20,931 bases of DNA from SVQP01 sp045606685 (GTDB lineage: Bacteria; Bacillota; Clostridia; Oscillospirales; CAG-272), in contig JAZUSJ010000279.1 of NCBI GenBank assembly GCA_045606685.1, positions 1 through 20,931 on the forward strand, read 5' to 3'. Below the pieces are notes generated by a model, which did not search any database, was not told the DNA's origin, and saw nothing but the letters and a program-made list of their open reading frames with translations. This document shows positions 8,208-16,688 of the stretch, one piece after another (the stretch's first letter is position 1; every line of letters starts with the position of its first letter). A program made the translations under genes and the position numbers.

Positions 8208-8337
8208 GTAGGGGCTGACGTCCTCGACAGCCCGGGCAGACAAAAAGTTACTTTCGGGAGATGTGGACAGTCGAGGACGCCTGTCCCTACAAAAAATGTT
8301 GCTACAGGGACGGGCTGTCGAGGACGTCAGCCCCTAC
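8208..8337. repeat. MITE-like element with 27-bp perfect inverted repeats
   Basis: The 27 nt at 8208-8234 (starting GTAGGGGCTGACGTCC) recur exactly inverted at 8311-8337 (ending GGACGTCAGCCCCTAC), with 76 bp between. A diverged third copy in the orientation of the right arm lies at 8268-8290 (CAGTCGAGGACG, then CCTGTCCCTAC). This is the form of short dispersed palindromic repeats seen in many Clostridia genomes. It carries no coding region. It could also fold into a long hairpin at the 5' side of the acetyltransferase gene. Confidence 0.75.
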
Positions 8338-8393
8338 CGATGGACAGATTACAATGCCCTCATCAATCACAATCAAATGTAACTCCTGCAGGC

Positions 8394-8526
8394 GGCGTGT
8401 CAGAGCCCTACGCAGATCCCGCTTCGCGCTGCCATACGTTGCGCTCGCGGTTTTGCGTCGCTCCGCTTAGGCTACGCTATGCAAAACTTCGACTCGGTTG
8501 CTACGCAACCTTCGCTCAGGATGACA
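8394..8526. repeat. REP-like repeat ending in the GTGTCATCCTGAGCGAAG motif
   Basis: This stretch is bounded by GTGTCA (8397-8402) and TGACAC (8522-8527). It holds inverted pairs GTTTTGC (8450-8456) / GCAAAAC (8481-8487) and GGTTGC (8496-8501) / GCAACC (8505-8510). The right end, read on the minus strand, begins GTGTCATCCTGAGCGAAG, a motif I recognise from dispersed intergenic repeats in many bacteria. GCTACGCTA at 8471-8479 echoes the loop sequence of the repeat block at 1-206. It is non-coding. The boundaries are approximate. Confidence 0.55.
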
Positions 8527-8600
8527 CTCGAGGTATGGCTTTTCATAGAAACCTTATTATTATGCAAACTATTCTTAAAGCAAATTGCATCCAAACTCCA

Positions 8601-9626
8601 TCACAGCACCTCGGCAAGTGCGGCAAGGTCCTCGCGCGTCGTTCCCCAGCTGGTGGCCAGACGAATGACGGTATGCTGCTCGTCGGGACGCTCCCATTCG
8701 CTGAAGCGCACGTGCTTTGCAAGCGAGGCGCACTTGTCGTTATCCAACACAAAGAACTGCTGATTGGTGGGAGAATCGAGATAGGTCTTGTATCCCTTTT
8801 GTGCGCAGATGGATTTCAGCTCCTCGGCCATATCGATGGCATTCTGCCCCAGCTTGAAGTAAAGGTTGTCGGTAAAGAGCGCGTCAAACTGCGCACCGAT
8901 CAGTCTGCCCTTGGCAAGCAGCGCACCGTTTTGCTTGATAAAGGTAAAGAAATGCGCGGGGGTATTGCCATGCGTAAACACGACCGCCTCACCGCAAAGC
9001 GCACCGACCTTGGTGCCGCCTATGTAAAACACGTCGCAAAGGTCACAAAGATCACCAAGCGTGACGTCGGTCTGTTTGCTCATCAGTCCGTAGCCAAGGC
9101 GCGCGCCGTCCACGAACAGCGGGATCTTATAGGCGCGGCAGACCTCTGAAAGCGCAGTCAGCTCGGCCTTGGTGTACAGCGTGCCGTACTCGGTGGGGTA
9201 CGAGATATACAGCATACCGGGGAAAACCATGTGCGTGTAGCTTGCGTCCTTGTAAAAGGCCTTGATCAGCGCCTCGACCTCGTTGGCCTGCACCTTGCCG
9301 TCATGCCCGGGGACGGTCAGCACCTTATGCCCCGACGCTTCGATCGCGCCCGCCTCGTGGGCTGCTACGTGTCCCGTCGTCGCAGCGATCACGCCCTCGA
9401 CGGGATGCAGCATGGAATCAATGACGATGCGGTTGGTCTGCGTGCCGCCCGCCAGGAAATGCACGTCAAGCCCTTCCCTGCCGCAGGCGGCCTTGATCTT
9501 GCGCTTGGCCGACGCGGTGTATTCATCCTCACCGTAGCCCGGCTGCGGTGTCATGTTGGTTTCGATCAACTTTTGCAGCACCAGCGGGTGCGCTCCGATA
9601 TTATAATCACATTCAAAGGATAACAT
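8601..9626 (-). CDS. Low-specificity L-threonine aldolase-like PLP enzyme
   Basis: This 341-residue protein belongs to the fold-type I PLP family of threonine aldolases (beta-eliminating lyase group). Visible are GGTQTN at 60-65, the ring-stacking H86 in TTGHVAAHE, D173 in FVDGARLGYG (pairs with the PLP nitrogen) and the Schiff-base K206 in YIGGTKVGA. The expected reaction is threonine or allo-threonine to glycine plus acetaldehyde; related beta-hydroxy amino acids are possible. The start at 9626, with AAAGGAAAG about 6 nt upstream, is preferred to the ATG at 9659, giving the usual family length. It follows the large membrane protein by 36 nt on the same strand and may share its transcript. 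Confidence 0.88.
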   Translation of the reverse strand: MLSFECDYNIGAHPLVLQKLIETNMTPQPGYGEDEYTASAKRKIKAACGREGLDVHFLAGGTQTNRIVIDSMLHPVEGVIAATTGHVAAHEAGAIEASGHKVLTVPGHDGKVQANEVEALIKAFYKDASYTHMVFPGMLYISYPTEYGTLYTKAELTALSEVCRAYKIPLFVDGARLGYGLMSKQTDVTLGDLCDLCDVFYIGGTKVGALCGEAVVFTHGNTPAHFFTFIKQNGALLAKGRLIGAQFDALFTDNLYFKLGQNAIDMAEELKSICAQKGYKTYLDSPTNQQFFVLDNDKCASLAKHVRFSEWERPDEQHTVIRLATSWGTTREDLAALAEVL

Positions 9627-9662
9627 ATTCTCTTTCCTTTCAAAACTCACGCAATACAAGCT

Positions 9663-11381
9663 TTACCAAGCAGCCAAAGCTTGGCCACGGGATAGCGGCA
9701 TTGCAAAATTGTTGGATTCAATGGACAAAATCGCATAATAATAGGTTTTGCCCCGTAGTGTAAATTCGTAATATTCGTAAGCGGATGCGGGGATGTCGCT
9801 CTTTTCCCTGTAAAAACAGCCTGTGATATTGTATTCCCCCGTGACGTTGGTATGCAGCATGGGCAAAAGCGGCTGCGCAGGATCTGCCAGCACGTCCGCA
9901 GATACGGTCTTGACCTCTTGCGTATGAGTCCTATCCGTTGCAAGACCGTTTACGAATGTATACCCCACGGTGACCGCATCCTGCGTCACATGTACGTACG
10001 AACTCTCGACCAGCTCGTCACCAAGATAGAGCCAATGCATATCGGCAGCACTGTCAAGTGCGAAATAACAGGTCGTACCGTCAAGGTCAAATTCGGTATA
10101 CGTGCTGAGTGCGGGGATCTGTTCATGCCTATTATAAAAGCTGCCGAAAAGCAGATAGCCTCCCGAGCTGTCCAAAAAGCTGACCTTTGCGCTGCAGGGA
10201 TATTCACTTTTCAGAAGGGCTGTTGAAACGGTATCCTCACGCCTCACGTAGAAATACATATCCATAAAGCCCTCGTAATAAAACGTACCGACGATCAATT
10301 CGTCATCCGCAACGCCCACGTATACGTACTGATCGATCGCATCATATGCAAACACGCTCAGCACGCTGACGTCCGGATATTCGGTCCGGATATTCTCAAT
10401 AATCCCTTCATACTCGTCATGCTCATCCGCACCCGTCCAGACAGGCAGCGTCAGCAAAAGCGGAACAATCCAAAGCAAAAGCAGCAGCACAGCGTACAGG
10501 CGGAACAAAATGCGCCTGCGCTTGCTTTTGGGAGCGGAGGTCAGCGCATAGTGCGCATCGGGTACGACCTCGGGGACACCGTAGCCGTACGGCAGCCCCT
10601 CTCTCAGGTTTTGTTCCTCACGTGCAGCAATCACGCGCTGCTGACATACGGGCAGCATACCTTCAATCTCGGCATACAAAGCCAGCGCCCCTGCAGCATC
10701 TCCCTGCAGCCTTGCCTTGACGCGTGCCTTGATCAGCATTTCCGAGCAGATACTGATCCTTCCGTTTTGCAAAGGTGTATTCTGCAGTTGAGCAAGACAG
10801 CCCTCGGCATCCCCCGAAAGATATTTTTCATAGGTGGAAAACGCAGAGGAATAGCGCAAGCGCTGCTCGATACGGTACGCAAAGGAGGGCTTCTCATGCT
10901 GCAGCCATTCTCTGTACGCAGCACACAGCTGCGCGGTCTTTTGATCGTCACCTGCGCGGAAATAATACCGCGCCAGTAAGAAAAGATAATGATATCGTAA
11001 AACGCGAAGCGCCCTGCGTCTCTTGCCCTTCAGCCGCTTGATCTGCGCTGTGCAAACGTTGACCAGCTCCTGTGTTCTGCCCGTCTCCTCCAGCATCAAC
11101 GCATATTCGGGATTGTGTCGGGCATCCATGCCGATGGCCTCGACCGTTTTGCAAAACAGCTCTGTTTCGCCCTGTTGATACGGCTTGGTGATATATCTGA
11201 CGTACATCCGATTCCACAAAAGCCTTGGCAGGATCACACAGCCCACAAGCAGCAAAAGCACACCAAGATACGCATCCAGAAACATGACAGTCAGTACGGC
11301 TGCGATAACGGAAAGCAGCATCACTCCGCATGGGATCAACCAATATTTCAGCGCATTGCTCCGTGCCTTTTTTTCAATCAT
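9663..11381 (-). CDS. Large membrane protein with helical and repeated extracytoplasmic parts
   Basis: This 572-residue protein is not recognised. Two membrane helices lie near residues 12-34 and 37-54. A helical, TPR-like region follows at about 65-260, then a basic stretch KSKRRR, a third membrane helix at about 291-314 and a C-terminal beta-rich part to 572, probably outside the cell. Inside that part, about 37 residues at 408-444 and 516-552 align with each other around FYNRHEQIPA and FYREKSDIPA, indicating an internal duplication. The start at 11381 has AAGGAG 7 nt upstream. The longer reading to 11489 is rejected because it would contain the promoter. Role unknown; a sensor or envelope function is possible. 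Confidence 0.75.
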   Translation of the reverse strand: MIEKKARSNALKYWLIPCGVMLLSVIAAVLTVMFLDAYLGVLLLLVGCVILPRLLWNRMYVRYITKPYQQGETELFCKTVEAIGMDARHNPEYALMLEETGRTQELVNVCTAQIKRLKGKRRRALRVLRYHYLFLLARYYFRAGDDQKTAQLCAAYREWLQHEKPSFAYRIEQRLRYSSAFSTYEKYLSGDAEGCLAQLQNTPLQNGRISICSEMLIKARVKARLQGDAAGALALYAEIEGMLPVCQQRVIAAREEQNLREGLPYGYGVPEVVPDAHYALTSAPKSKRRRILFRLYAVLLLLLWIVPLLLTLPVWTGADEHDEYEGIIENIRTEYPDVSVLSVFAYDAIDQYVYVGVADDELIVGTFYYEGFMDMYFYVRREDTVSTALLKSEYPCSAKVSFLDSSGGYLLFGSFYNRHEQIPALSTYTEFDLDGTTCYFALDSAADMHWLYLGDELVESSYVHVTQDAVTVGYTFVNGLATDRTHTQEVKTVSADVLADPAQPLLPMLHTNVTGEYNITGCFYREKSDIPASAYEYYEFTLRGKTYYYAILSIESNNFAMPLSRGQALAAW

Positions 11382-11409
11382 AACAAACTCCTTTTCACGT
11401 CTTGAATTT

Positions 11410-11438
11410 ATTATAGCACATTCTCGCAGCATATGCAA
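11410..11438 (-). promoter_or_regulatory. Promoter of the 572-residue membrane protein gene
   Basis: On the minus strand, -35 TTGCAT (11433-11438), a 17-bp spacer and -10 TATAAT (11410-11415) with an extended TGC before it. The predicted start of transcription is near 11403, about 20 nt before the ATG at 11381. It probably also serves the aldolase gene downstream. Confidence 0.75.
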
Positions 11439-11550
11439 GAACGATTTTTCTATATTGGAATTGACGCAAGCAAAAGCCCAAAATTCCATGCTCTTGGTAA
11501 AATTTTCATATTTTTTGAAATCAGTTTATCTTCTATTCACAAATGGCTTC

Positions 11551-11556
11551 TATAAT
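11551..11556 (+). promoter_or_regulatory. Probable -10 box for the riboswitch-ATPase transcript
   Basis: A perfect TATAAT lies about 40 bp upstream of the riboswitch, in an AT-rich stretch. No good -35 hexamer is found 16-18 bp upstream (TTTATC at 11525-11530 is the nearest and is 20 bp away). The assignment rests on the -10 box and position alone. Confidence 0.4.
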
Positions 11557-11593
11557 ATATAAGGTTTACATAACTTATACCATACCCTCGTTT

Positions 11594-11676
11594 TATAAGG
11601 GAGTAGTCGGCACGAGAGTGTGATGAAGTCAACAGCAAGGATCTTCCTGGCTTCATCTTAAATGACGAGACTTATC
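11594..11676 (+). promoter_or_regulatory. yybP-ykoY (manganese) riboswitch aptamer
   Basis: The leader shows the family hallmarks. P1 pairs ATAAG (11595-11599) with CTTAT (11671-11675), and the conserved GGGAGTAG follows the 5' strand of P1. A short CAC-GAGA-GTG hairpin with a GNRA loop lies at 11611-11620. GATGAAG (11622-11628) pairs with CTTCATC (11651-11657), closing the arm that holds the second conserved loop (TCAACAGC). AGAC joins P1 on the 3' side. Known members sense Mn2+ and usually switch genes on. They precede TerC-like proteins and Ca/Mn P-type ATPases, as here. The family call is by recalled consensus, not a covariance-model search. Confidence 0.85.
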
Positions 11677-11707
11677 TGTAATTTTGTGCAGATAGGTCTC
11701 TTTTTTT
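11667..11707 (+). terminator. Riboswitch-controlled terminator
   Basis: GAGACTTATCTG (11667-11678) pairs with CAGATAGGTCTC (11689-11700), one G-U wobble included, around a 10-nt loop, followed by seven T (11701-11707). The 5' strand of this hairpin contains CTTAT, the 3' strand of riboswitch P1, so the two structures exclude each other. Metal-stabilised P1 should therefore block termination: an ON switch. Confidence 0.88.
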
Positions 11708-11756
11708 CGGTCAATAATAAAATATAATATATCAGAAAATTTCAGGAGGAAATGCA

Positions 11757-14396
11757 ATGAAGTTTTATTGCACAGACAAAGAGGCGGTCCTTGACGAGCT
11801 TGGTGCAAAGATCGAGGGCTTGACCTCGGCAGAAGCGCAAAAGCGACTTGAGGCAAATGGCAAGAACAAGCTTGCCGCCGCTAAGGGCAAATCCATCATC
11901 CGCAGATTCTTGGAGCAGCTGGCCGATCCCATGATCATCATTTTGCTGGTTGCTGCAGCCATTTCCGGTGTACTGGCATTTGTTGAGAACGAAGGCTTTA
12001 CCGATGTCATCATCATCCTTGCAGTCGTGATCATCAACGCCGTACTCGGTGTTTACCAGGAAAGCAAGGCGGAAAAGGCAATCGAAGCTTTGCAGGAAAT
12101 GTCGGCAGCAACGTCCAAGGTGCTGCGTGACGGCAAGGTACAGGTCATCCACAGCGAGGATCTGGTCGTAGGTGACATCATTCTGCTTGAAGCAGGCGAT
12201 GCCGTTCCCGCAGACGCAAGAATCCTTGAAAACGCGTCTTTGAAGGTGGAAGAGGCTGCGTTGACAGGTGAGAGCGTACCCGTTACCAAATTTATTGATG
12301 TCATTTACCTTAAAGAAGGCGAAAAGGACGTTCCCCTGGGCGACCGCAAGAACATGCTGTACATGGGCTCGACCGTTGTTTACGGCCGCGGTACTGCAGT
12401 TGTGACCGCTACCGGCATGGAAACCGAGATGGGTAAGATCGCAGGTGCGCTCTCCGAGGCAGAAGAGGGACAGACTCCCCTGCAGCGCAAGCTCGCACAG
12501 CTTTCCAAGATCCTGACCTGGCTGGTGCTTGGCATTTGCGTTGTCGTCTTTGGCGTACAGCTGATCCGTGCAGGCAACTTCAGCTTTGCAGATACCATTC
12601 TCCCCTCCTTTATGGTTGCCGTTTCTCTGGCAGTTGCCGCAATTCCCGAAGGTCTTGCAGCAGTCGTCACCGTCGTGCTTTCGATCGGTGTCACCAAAAT
12701 GTCCAAGCGTAATGCCATCATCCGCCGCCTGACCGCCGTTGAAACGCTGGGCTGCGCGCAGATCATCTGCTCGGATAAGACCGGTACGCTGACGCAGAAC
12801 AAGATGACCGTTGTTGACCACTTTGGCGACAACGAGCAGTATATTGCCAAGGCCATGGCACTCTGCTGCGACGCAGAGATTGACCGTGACGGTGGCGTGA
12901 CCGGTGAGCCTACCGAGGCCGCTTTGGTCGTTTGGGCCGATAAGCTTGGCATGAAGAAATACGACCTCAAGGCAAGCGCTCCCAGATGCGGTGAAGCGCC
13001 CTTTGACTCGGGCAGAAAGATGATGTCCACCGTGCACACCGAGGACGGCAAGACCGTTCAGTACACCAAGGGCGCGCCCGACGTTGTCATTGGCAAATGC
13101 ACCCACTACCTCAAGGACGGCGTTGCCGTTCCCATGACCGAGGAATACAAGAGCTCCATTCTCGCTGCAAACAAGGCAATGGCAGACAAGGCGCTGCGCG
13201 TGCTGGCTTGCTCCGAGCGTGTATGGAACGCACAGCCCGACAATTTTGAGGCTGATTATCTTGAAACCGACCTTTGCTTCGTTGGCCTTTGCGGTATGAT
13301 CGACCCCGTTCGTCCCGAGGTCAAGGACGCAATCGTACAGTGCCGCGGTGCAGGCATCCGTCCCATCATGATCACGGGTGACCACGTTGATACCGCAGTC
13401 GCAATCGCCAAGGAGCTTGGCATTATCACCGAAGAAACCTACGCGATCACAGGCGCACAGCTCAACGACATGGACGACGCAGAATTTGAGTCCAAGTTCA
13501 TGAACATCAGTGTTTACGCGCGCGTACAGCCCGAGCATAAGACCAGAATCGTCAACGCTTGGCGCAAGGCAGGCTACGTCACGGCTATGACCGGTGACGG
13601 TGTCAACGACGCACCCAGTATCAAGTCCGCAGACATCGGCGTTGGTATGGGTATTACCGGTACCGACGTGACCAAGAACGTAGCAGACATGGTGCTGACC
13701 GACGACAACTTTGCAACCATTGTAGGTGCCGTTGAGGAAGGCCGCCGTATTTACGACAACATCCGTAAGGCGATCCAGTTCCTGCTTGGCTCCAACATGA
13801 GTGAGGTTATTTCGATCTTTACCGCAACCCTGCTCGGCTTTACCATTCTCGAGCCCGTACACCTGCTTTGGATCAACCTTGTGACCGACTGCTTCCCTGC
13901 ACTTGCACTCGGTATGGAAAAGGCAGAGCCCGACATCATGAACCGTAAGCCCAGAGATGCAAAGGCAGGCGTTTTTGCAGGCGGTATGGGTGTGGATATC
14001 CTGTATCAGGGCGTTCTGGTTTCGATTCTGACTCTTGCGTCCTACTTCATCGGTCACGAGATCGCAGGCGATGCCGCAAACGGTGACCACGGCATGACCA
14101 TGGCCTTTTTGACCATGTCCATGGCTGAAATCTTCCACAGCTTCAACATGCGTTCTCAGCGCGGCAGCATCTTCAAGCTGCCCTCTCAGAACTGGGTTCT
14201 GTGGCTGGCAGGCGCAGGTGCGCTGCTGGCAACCACGCTGGTTTGCGAAATTCCTTTCCTTGCAAACGCATTCGGCTTTGCATCTGTTGGTATCGTGGAA
14301 TACGCGATCGCAATCGGCCTTGGCCTGACTATGATCCCCGTAGTCGAGCTCGTCAAGCTGATCCAGAGAGCCGTTGCAAAGAAAAAAGAAAAGTAA
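11757..14396 (+). CDS. P-type Ca2+/Mn2+ transporting ATPase
   Basis: This 879-residue protein is a full-length P2-type ATPase. In order it has the N-terminal cation-ATPase region, TGES (170-173) in the actuator domain, PEGL (297-300) in TM4, the phosphorylated D340 in SDKTGTLTQNK, KGAPD (438-442) for nucleotide binding, TGDH (540-543) and TGDGVNDAP (612-620). The SERCA-type ion ligands are all visible: E298, N680 and E683 (TM5), N707, T710 and D711 (TM6), and E791 (TM8). It should export Ca2+ and/or Mn2+ from the cytoplasm using ATP. Its yybP-ykoY leader points to Mn2+ as a physiological signal. AGGAGG precedes the ATG by 7 nt. It is transcribed alone, between the riboswitch and a strong terminator. 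Confidence 0.95.
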   Translation: MKFYCTDKEAVLDELGAKIEGLTSAEAQKRLEANGKNKLAAAKGKSIIRRFLEQLADPMIIILLVAAAISGVLAFVENEGFTDVIIILAVVIINAVLGVYQESKAEKAIEALQEMSAATSKVLRDGKVQVIHSEDLVVGDIILLEAGDAVPADARILENASLKVEEAALTGESVPVTKFIDVIYLKEGEKDVPLGDRKNMLYMGSTVVYGRGTAVVTATGMETEMGKIAGALSEAEEGQTPLQRKLAQLSKILTWLVLGICVVVFGVQLIRAGNFSFADTILPSFMVAVSLAVAAIPEGLAAVVTVVLSIGVTKMSKRNAIIRRLTAVETLGCAQIICSDKTGTLTQNKMTVVDHFGDNEQYIAKAMALCCDAEIDRDGGVTGEPTEAALVVWADKLGMKKYDLKASAPRCGEAPFDSGRKMMSTVHTEDGKTVQYTKGAPDVVIGKCTHYLKDGVAVPMTEEYKSSILAANKAMADKALRVLACSERVWNAQPDNFEADYLETDLCFVGLCGMIDPVRPEVKDAIVQCRGAGIRPIMITGDHVDTAVAIAKELGIITEETYAITGAQLNDMDDAEFESKFMNISVYARVQPEHKTRIVNAWRKAGYVTAMTGDGVNDAPSIKSADIGVGMGITGTDVTKNVADMVLTDDNFATIVGAVEEGRRIYDNIRKAIQFLLGSNMSEVISIFTATLLGFTILEPVHLLWINLVTDCFPALALGMEKAEPDIMNRKPRDAKAGVFAGGMGVDILYQGVLVSILTLASYFIGHEIAGDAANGDHGMTMAFLTMSMAEIFHSFNMRSQRGSIFKLPSQNWVLWLAGAGALLATTLVCEIPFLANAFGFASVGIVEYAIAIGLGLTMIPVVELVKLIQRAVAKKKEK

Positions 14397-14401
14397 TAGA
14401 C

Positions 14402-14443
14402 CATAGAAAAAGAGGTCGTCGCAAGACGGCCTCTTTTTCTATG
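14402..14443. terminator. Bidirectional terminator after the ATPase
   Basis: A 19-bp stem (14402-14420 with 14425-14443, one G-U pair) has a GCAA tetraloop. Its arms contain AAAAAGAGG and CCTCTTTTT, so a U-tract is produced on both strands. It separates the ATPase gene from the convergent TIM-barrel gene that ends at 14470. Confidence 0.88.
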
Positions 14444-14469
14444 AGATGAATATATTCATTATTCATTAT

Positions 14470-16590
14470 TCATTTCGATTGCGCGATTTCCGCGCAGCTG
14501 ATCACCTTTTCTGCCAGCATTCCTTTATTGTAATAATAATGATTCGCCGCCTCGTAGCCGATGCGGGGATTTTTTTGCATCAGGACGTACAAGTCAAGCG
14601 CGTTTTGCTGCTCCTCGGCTGCAATCTTGCGCATGGTTTCGGTATCTCCCTGCTCCCGCGCTATGATAAAGCGCACTTGGGCATAGCATGAGGCAAAGAT
14701 GGCGTCAGCCGCCTCGGCCATTTGCAAATATTCGCAATCGGGCATGCCTTCAAGCAAGGCAACTCCCGCGCTCCAGCCCTCGCTGAGCATGCGCCATTGC
14801 TCGGCATACACCTTGCGCGGATAGATCGCACGCCAGGAGTCCAGCGCGTCGTAGGAGTAGCAGGTCATGGTCACGGGAAAGTTGCTCGGGCTTGCATAAA
14901 GCAGATTGGAGGGGCCTGCGTTCTGCGGGCCGTAGTAAAGGCTGCGCACATCAAACGGAAAGGCAGAAAAAGCCTCGGAGAAGGCCCGGGAGGCCTTCCT
15001 CACGGTATCTGCCCACTCGCCAAACTCATGCGTCAGAAGCGAAAAAAACGCTTGCTCGGAAGGATCTTTCAGACACTCGGATGCGATTTTGAGGCTGATC
15101 GAGGGATATCCCCCAAGCGTCCAGGAAAGCATCAGATGCTCCACGCCTGCCAAGCGGAGCCCCATCATGTGCTCGCGGATCAAGTCAAACACGGGCAAGT
15201 ACGGCAAGGTGCTGCACTCCCAGCTGGAATTGACCTGCACCTTAGCCGATACTTGGTGGCCGCGCGCTTTTGCATACTCCCACACGCTCTTTGCAAGCGG
15301 TGCGGGACCGGGGATTGAAATGCTGTAATCGCGCACGCATCCATGCACGCCGCCGCGCTCAAATTCCAGCATGGCCTCGCTGTTGCTTTGTATGATGATC
15401 TCGGGCGGCAGCATATCAATGCACGCGCGCATCTGCTGCTCGGTCATAAAGTCATCCCACGCCCATGTCCATACGATGGTACGCATTTTGGGATCAACCG
15501 CGCTCGATTCTTCACAAATGGCGCACAGCACCTCGGCAACCAGCCGCTCGATCGGAATATCGCGGCACACGGGACATTCCTCGCCGCTCATGCGCGACTT
15601 GCAATGCGTCAGATTTTCCGAGCAGGTGATGGCGAAAAATCCGCCGAGTCCGGGCGCGCTCTCGCACAGCGTGCGCACAGCAGAGCGCAGGTATGCCATG
15701 ACCGCGGGATTCTGCGTGCAAAGCGCGCTGTACTCCGCGTCTCTCTTACCAAGCAACTCGGGATGCGCCTCAAAGAACGCGTTGGGCATGCATCTTGGCT
15801 CATTGAGGTACAGATAGACCTTGATATCGTAGGCCGCCGCACGCGCGATCAGCTCGCGCAAGCGCGCTTGACGCATCTGCCAACCTTCGGAATACGACTC
15901 GTCAAACGGGAAAGGCACAAGCTGATACAGCAGAGCAGGCAGCCACACGGCGTTGACACCCAGCTCGCGGTACATAGACAGCATTTCATCGGGGTAAGAG
16001 AGCGAAATATCCGCATCAAGTGCCGTTGCGTAAAGCCCACAATAGGAATAGATCAGGCGCAGTCTGTCCGTGCTCTGCACATCGCTCCCCTGCTTGCCCC
16101 CTTCAAAAAACGCAAACGGAGGCTTGCCATCAAAAATGCCCGAAAAGTGCTGCTTGACAATCGCCTTGATGCGAGAAAGCTGCGCCTTTTGCGCCTTGTT
16201 AAGCACAGGCAGTTCGATCTTCTCGCAATAAGGCTTGTAGCCGCCCAGCTTTTCACCGAAAAAGTCGTCCTCCTTGAGCGCACTTGCCAGTCTTTCCTCG
16301 CTCCAATCAAGCAAAAGCAGTAAGTTTTCATAAGGCAGGAGATGCCAAGCATTTCGGATGGTGGTGATATAGCCGCGCGTCTGCCATGCGGGGTTGACCT
16401 TTTGTGCGGGCAGCCCCATCTCGTCAGCCGCTTGCAAAACGGCAGAGATCGGCAGCTCCAGCGCAAGCGCGATACGCTCTGCGGGTACGGTTTCCCACAA
16501 GCGAAACACCGCGGCATGAAAGCGGCTTGGGAAATGCGGGAACTCCATGTGCGCCTCAGGGCGCACGGGCGGCAATTTGGAATACGGCAT
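14470..16590 (-). CDS. TIM-barrel glycosidase-like protein with HTH-like N-terminus
   Basis: This 706-residue protein is not firmly assignable. Residues 33-62 look like a helix-turn-helix (PAERIALALELPISAVLQAA). A stretch of about 185-430 has the strand and loop pattern of a (beta/alpha)8 glycosidase of the GH20/DUF4838 kind: LGVNAVWLPAL, VYLYLNEPR (E264), FFAITCSENLTHC (E325), IVWTWAWDDF. Four cysteines, C323, C330, C339 and C342, form a possible metal or disulfide cluster. The remainder is mostly helical. There is no signal peptide. The start at 16590 has GGAGGT close upstream and a promoter just behind it, which excludes the ATG at 16704. It is divergent from the transporter-peptidase operon. 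A hexosaminidase-like role is only a guess. Confidence 0.6.
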   Translation of the reverse strand: MPYSKLPPVRPEAHMEFPHFPSRFHAAVFRLWETVPAERIALALELPISAVLQAADEMGLPAQKVNPAWQTRGYITTIRNAWHLLPYENLLLLLDWSEERLASALKEDDFFGEKLGGYKPYCEKIELPVLNKAQKAQLSRIKAIVKQHFSGIFDGKPPFAFFEGGKQGSDVQSTDRLRLIYSYCGLYATALDADISLSYPDEMLSMYRELGVNAVWLPALLYQLVPFPFDESYSEGWQMRQARLRELIARAAAYDIKVYLYLNEPRCMPNAFFEAHPELLGKRDAEYSALCTQNPAVMAYLRSAVRTLCESAPGLGGFFAITCSENLTHCKSRMSGEECPVCRDIPIERLVAEVLCAICEESSAVDPKMRTIVWTWAWDDFMTEQQMRACIDMLPPEIIIQSNSEAMLEFERGGVHGCVRDYSISIPGPAPLAKSVWEYAKARGHQVSAKVQVNSSWECSTLPYLPVFDLIREHMMGLRLAGVEHLMLSWTLGGYPSISLKIASECLKDPSEQAFFSLLTHEFGEWADTVRKASRAFSEAFSAFPFDVRSLYYGPQNAGPSNLLYASPSNFPVTMTCYSYDALDSWRAIYPRKVYAEQWRMLSEGWSAGVALLEGMPDCEYLQMAEAADAIFASCYAQVRFIIAREQGDTETMRKIAAEEQQNALDLYVLMQKNPRIGYEAANHYYYNKGMLAEKVISCAEIAQSK

Positions 16591-16618
16591 AGGCACCTCC
16601 AAAAATTCATTCAAGCGT

Positions 16619-16647
16619 ATTATAGCATAAAGGTCTCGCTTTTGCAA
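16619..16647 (-). promoter_or_regulatory. Promoter of the TIM-barrel gene
   Basis: Minus strand: -35 TTGCAA (16642-16647), 17-bp spacer, extended -10 TGCTATAAT (-10 hexamer 16619-16624). The predicted start of transcription is near 16612, 22 nt before the ATG. It is back-to-back with the promoter of the opposite operon, the two -35 boxes being 41 bp apart. Confidence 0.78.
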
Positions 16648-16688
16648 GGAGAGTTCGGGCATATTTTGCTTTATCTTGGTAAAATGAC

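Noticed and set aside
9657..9683. Small hairpin CAAGCTTT / AAAGCTTG between the membrane protein and aldolase genes
   Set aside because: No T-run follows on either strand and the stem overlaps the end of the coding region, so it is not called a terminator.
11382..11489. Longer start for the 572-residue membrane protein
   Set aside because: An extended -10 promoter lies inside it, and AAGGAG is placed correctly for the ATG at 11381.
11742..14138. Very long minus-strand open frame (798 codons) antisense to the ATPase gene
   Set aside because: The translation is rich in His, Cys, Asn and Gly with no fold or membrane pattern, whereas the plus strand encodes a complete P-type ATPase with every expected motif. 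Codon bias alone explains the missing stops.
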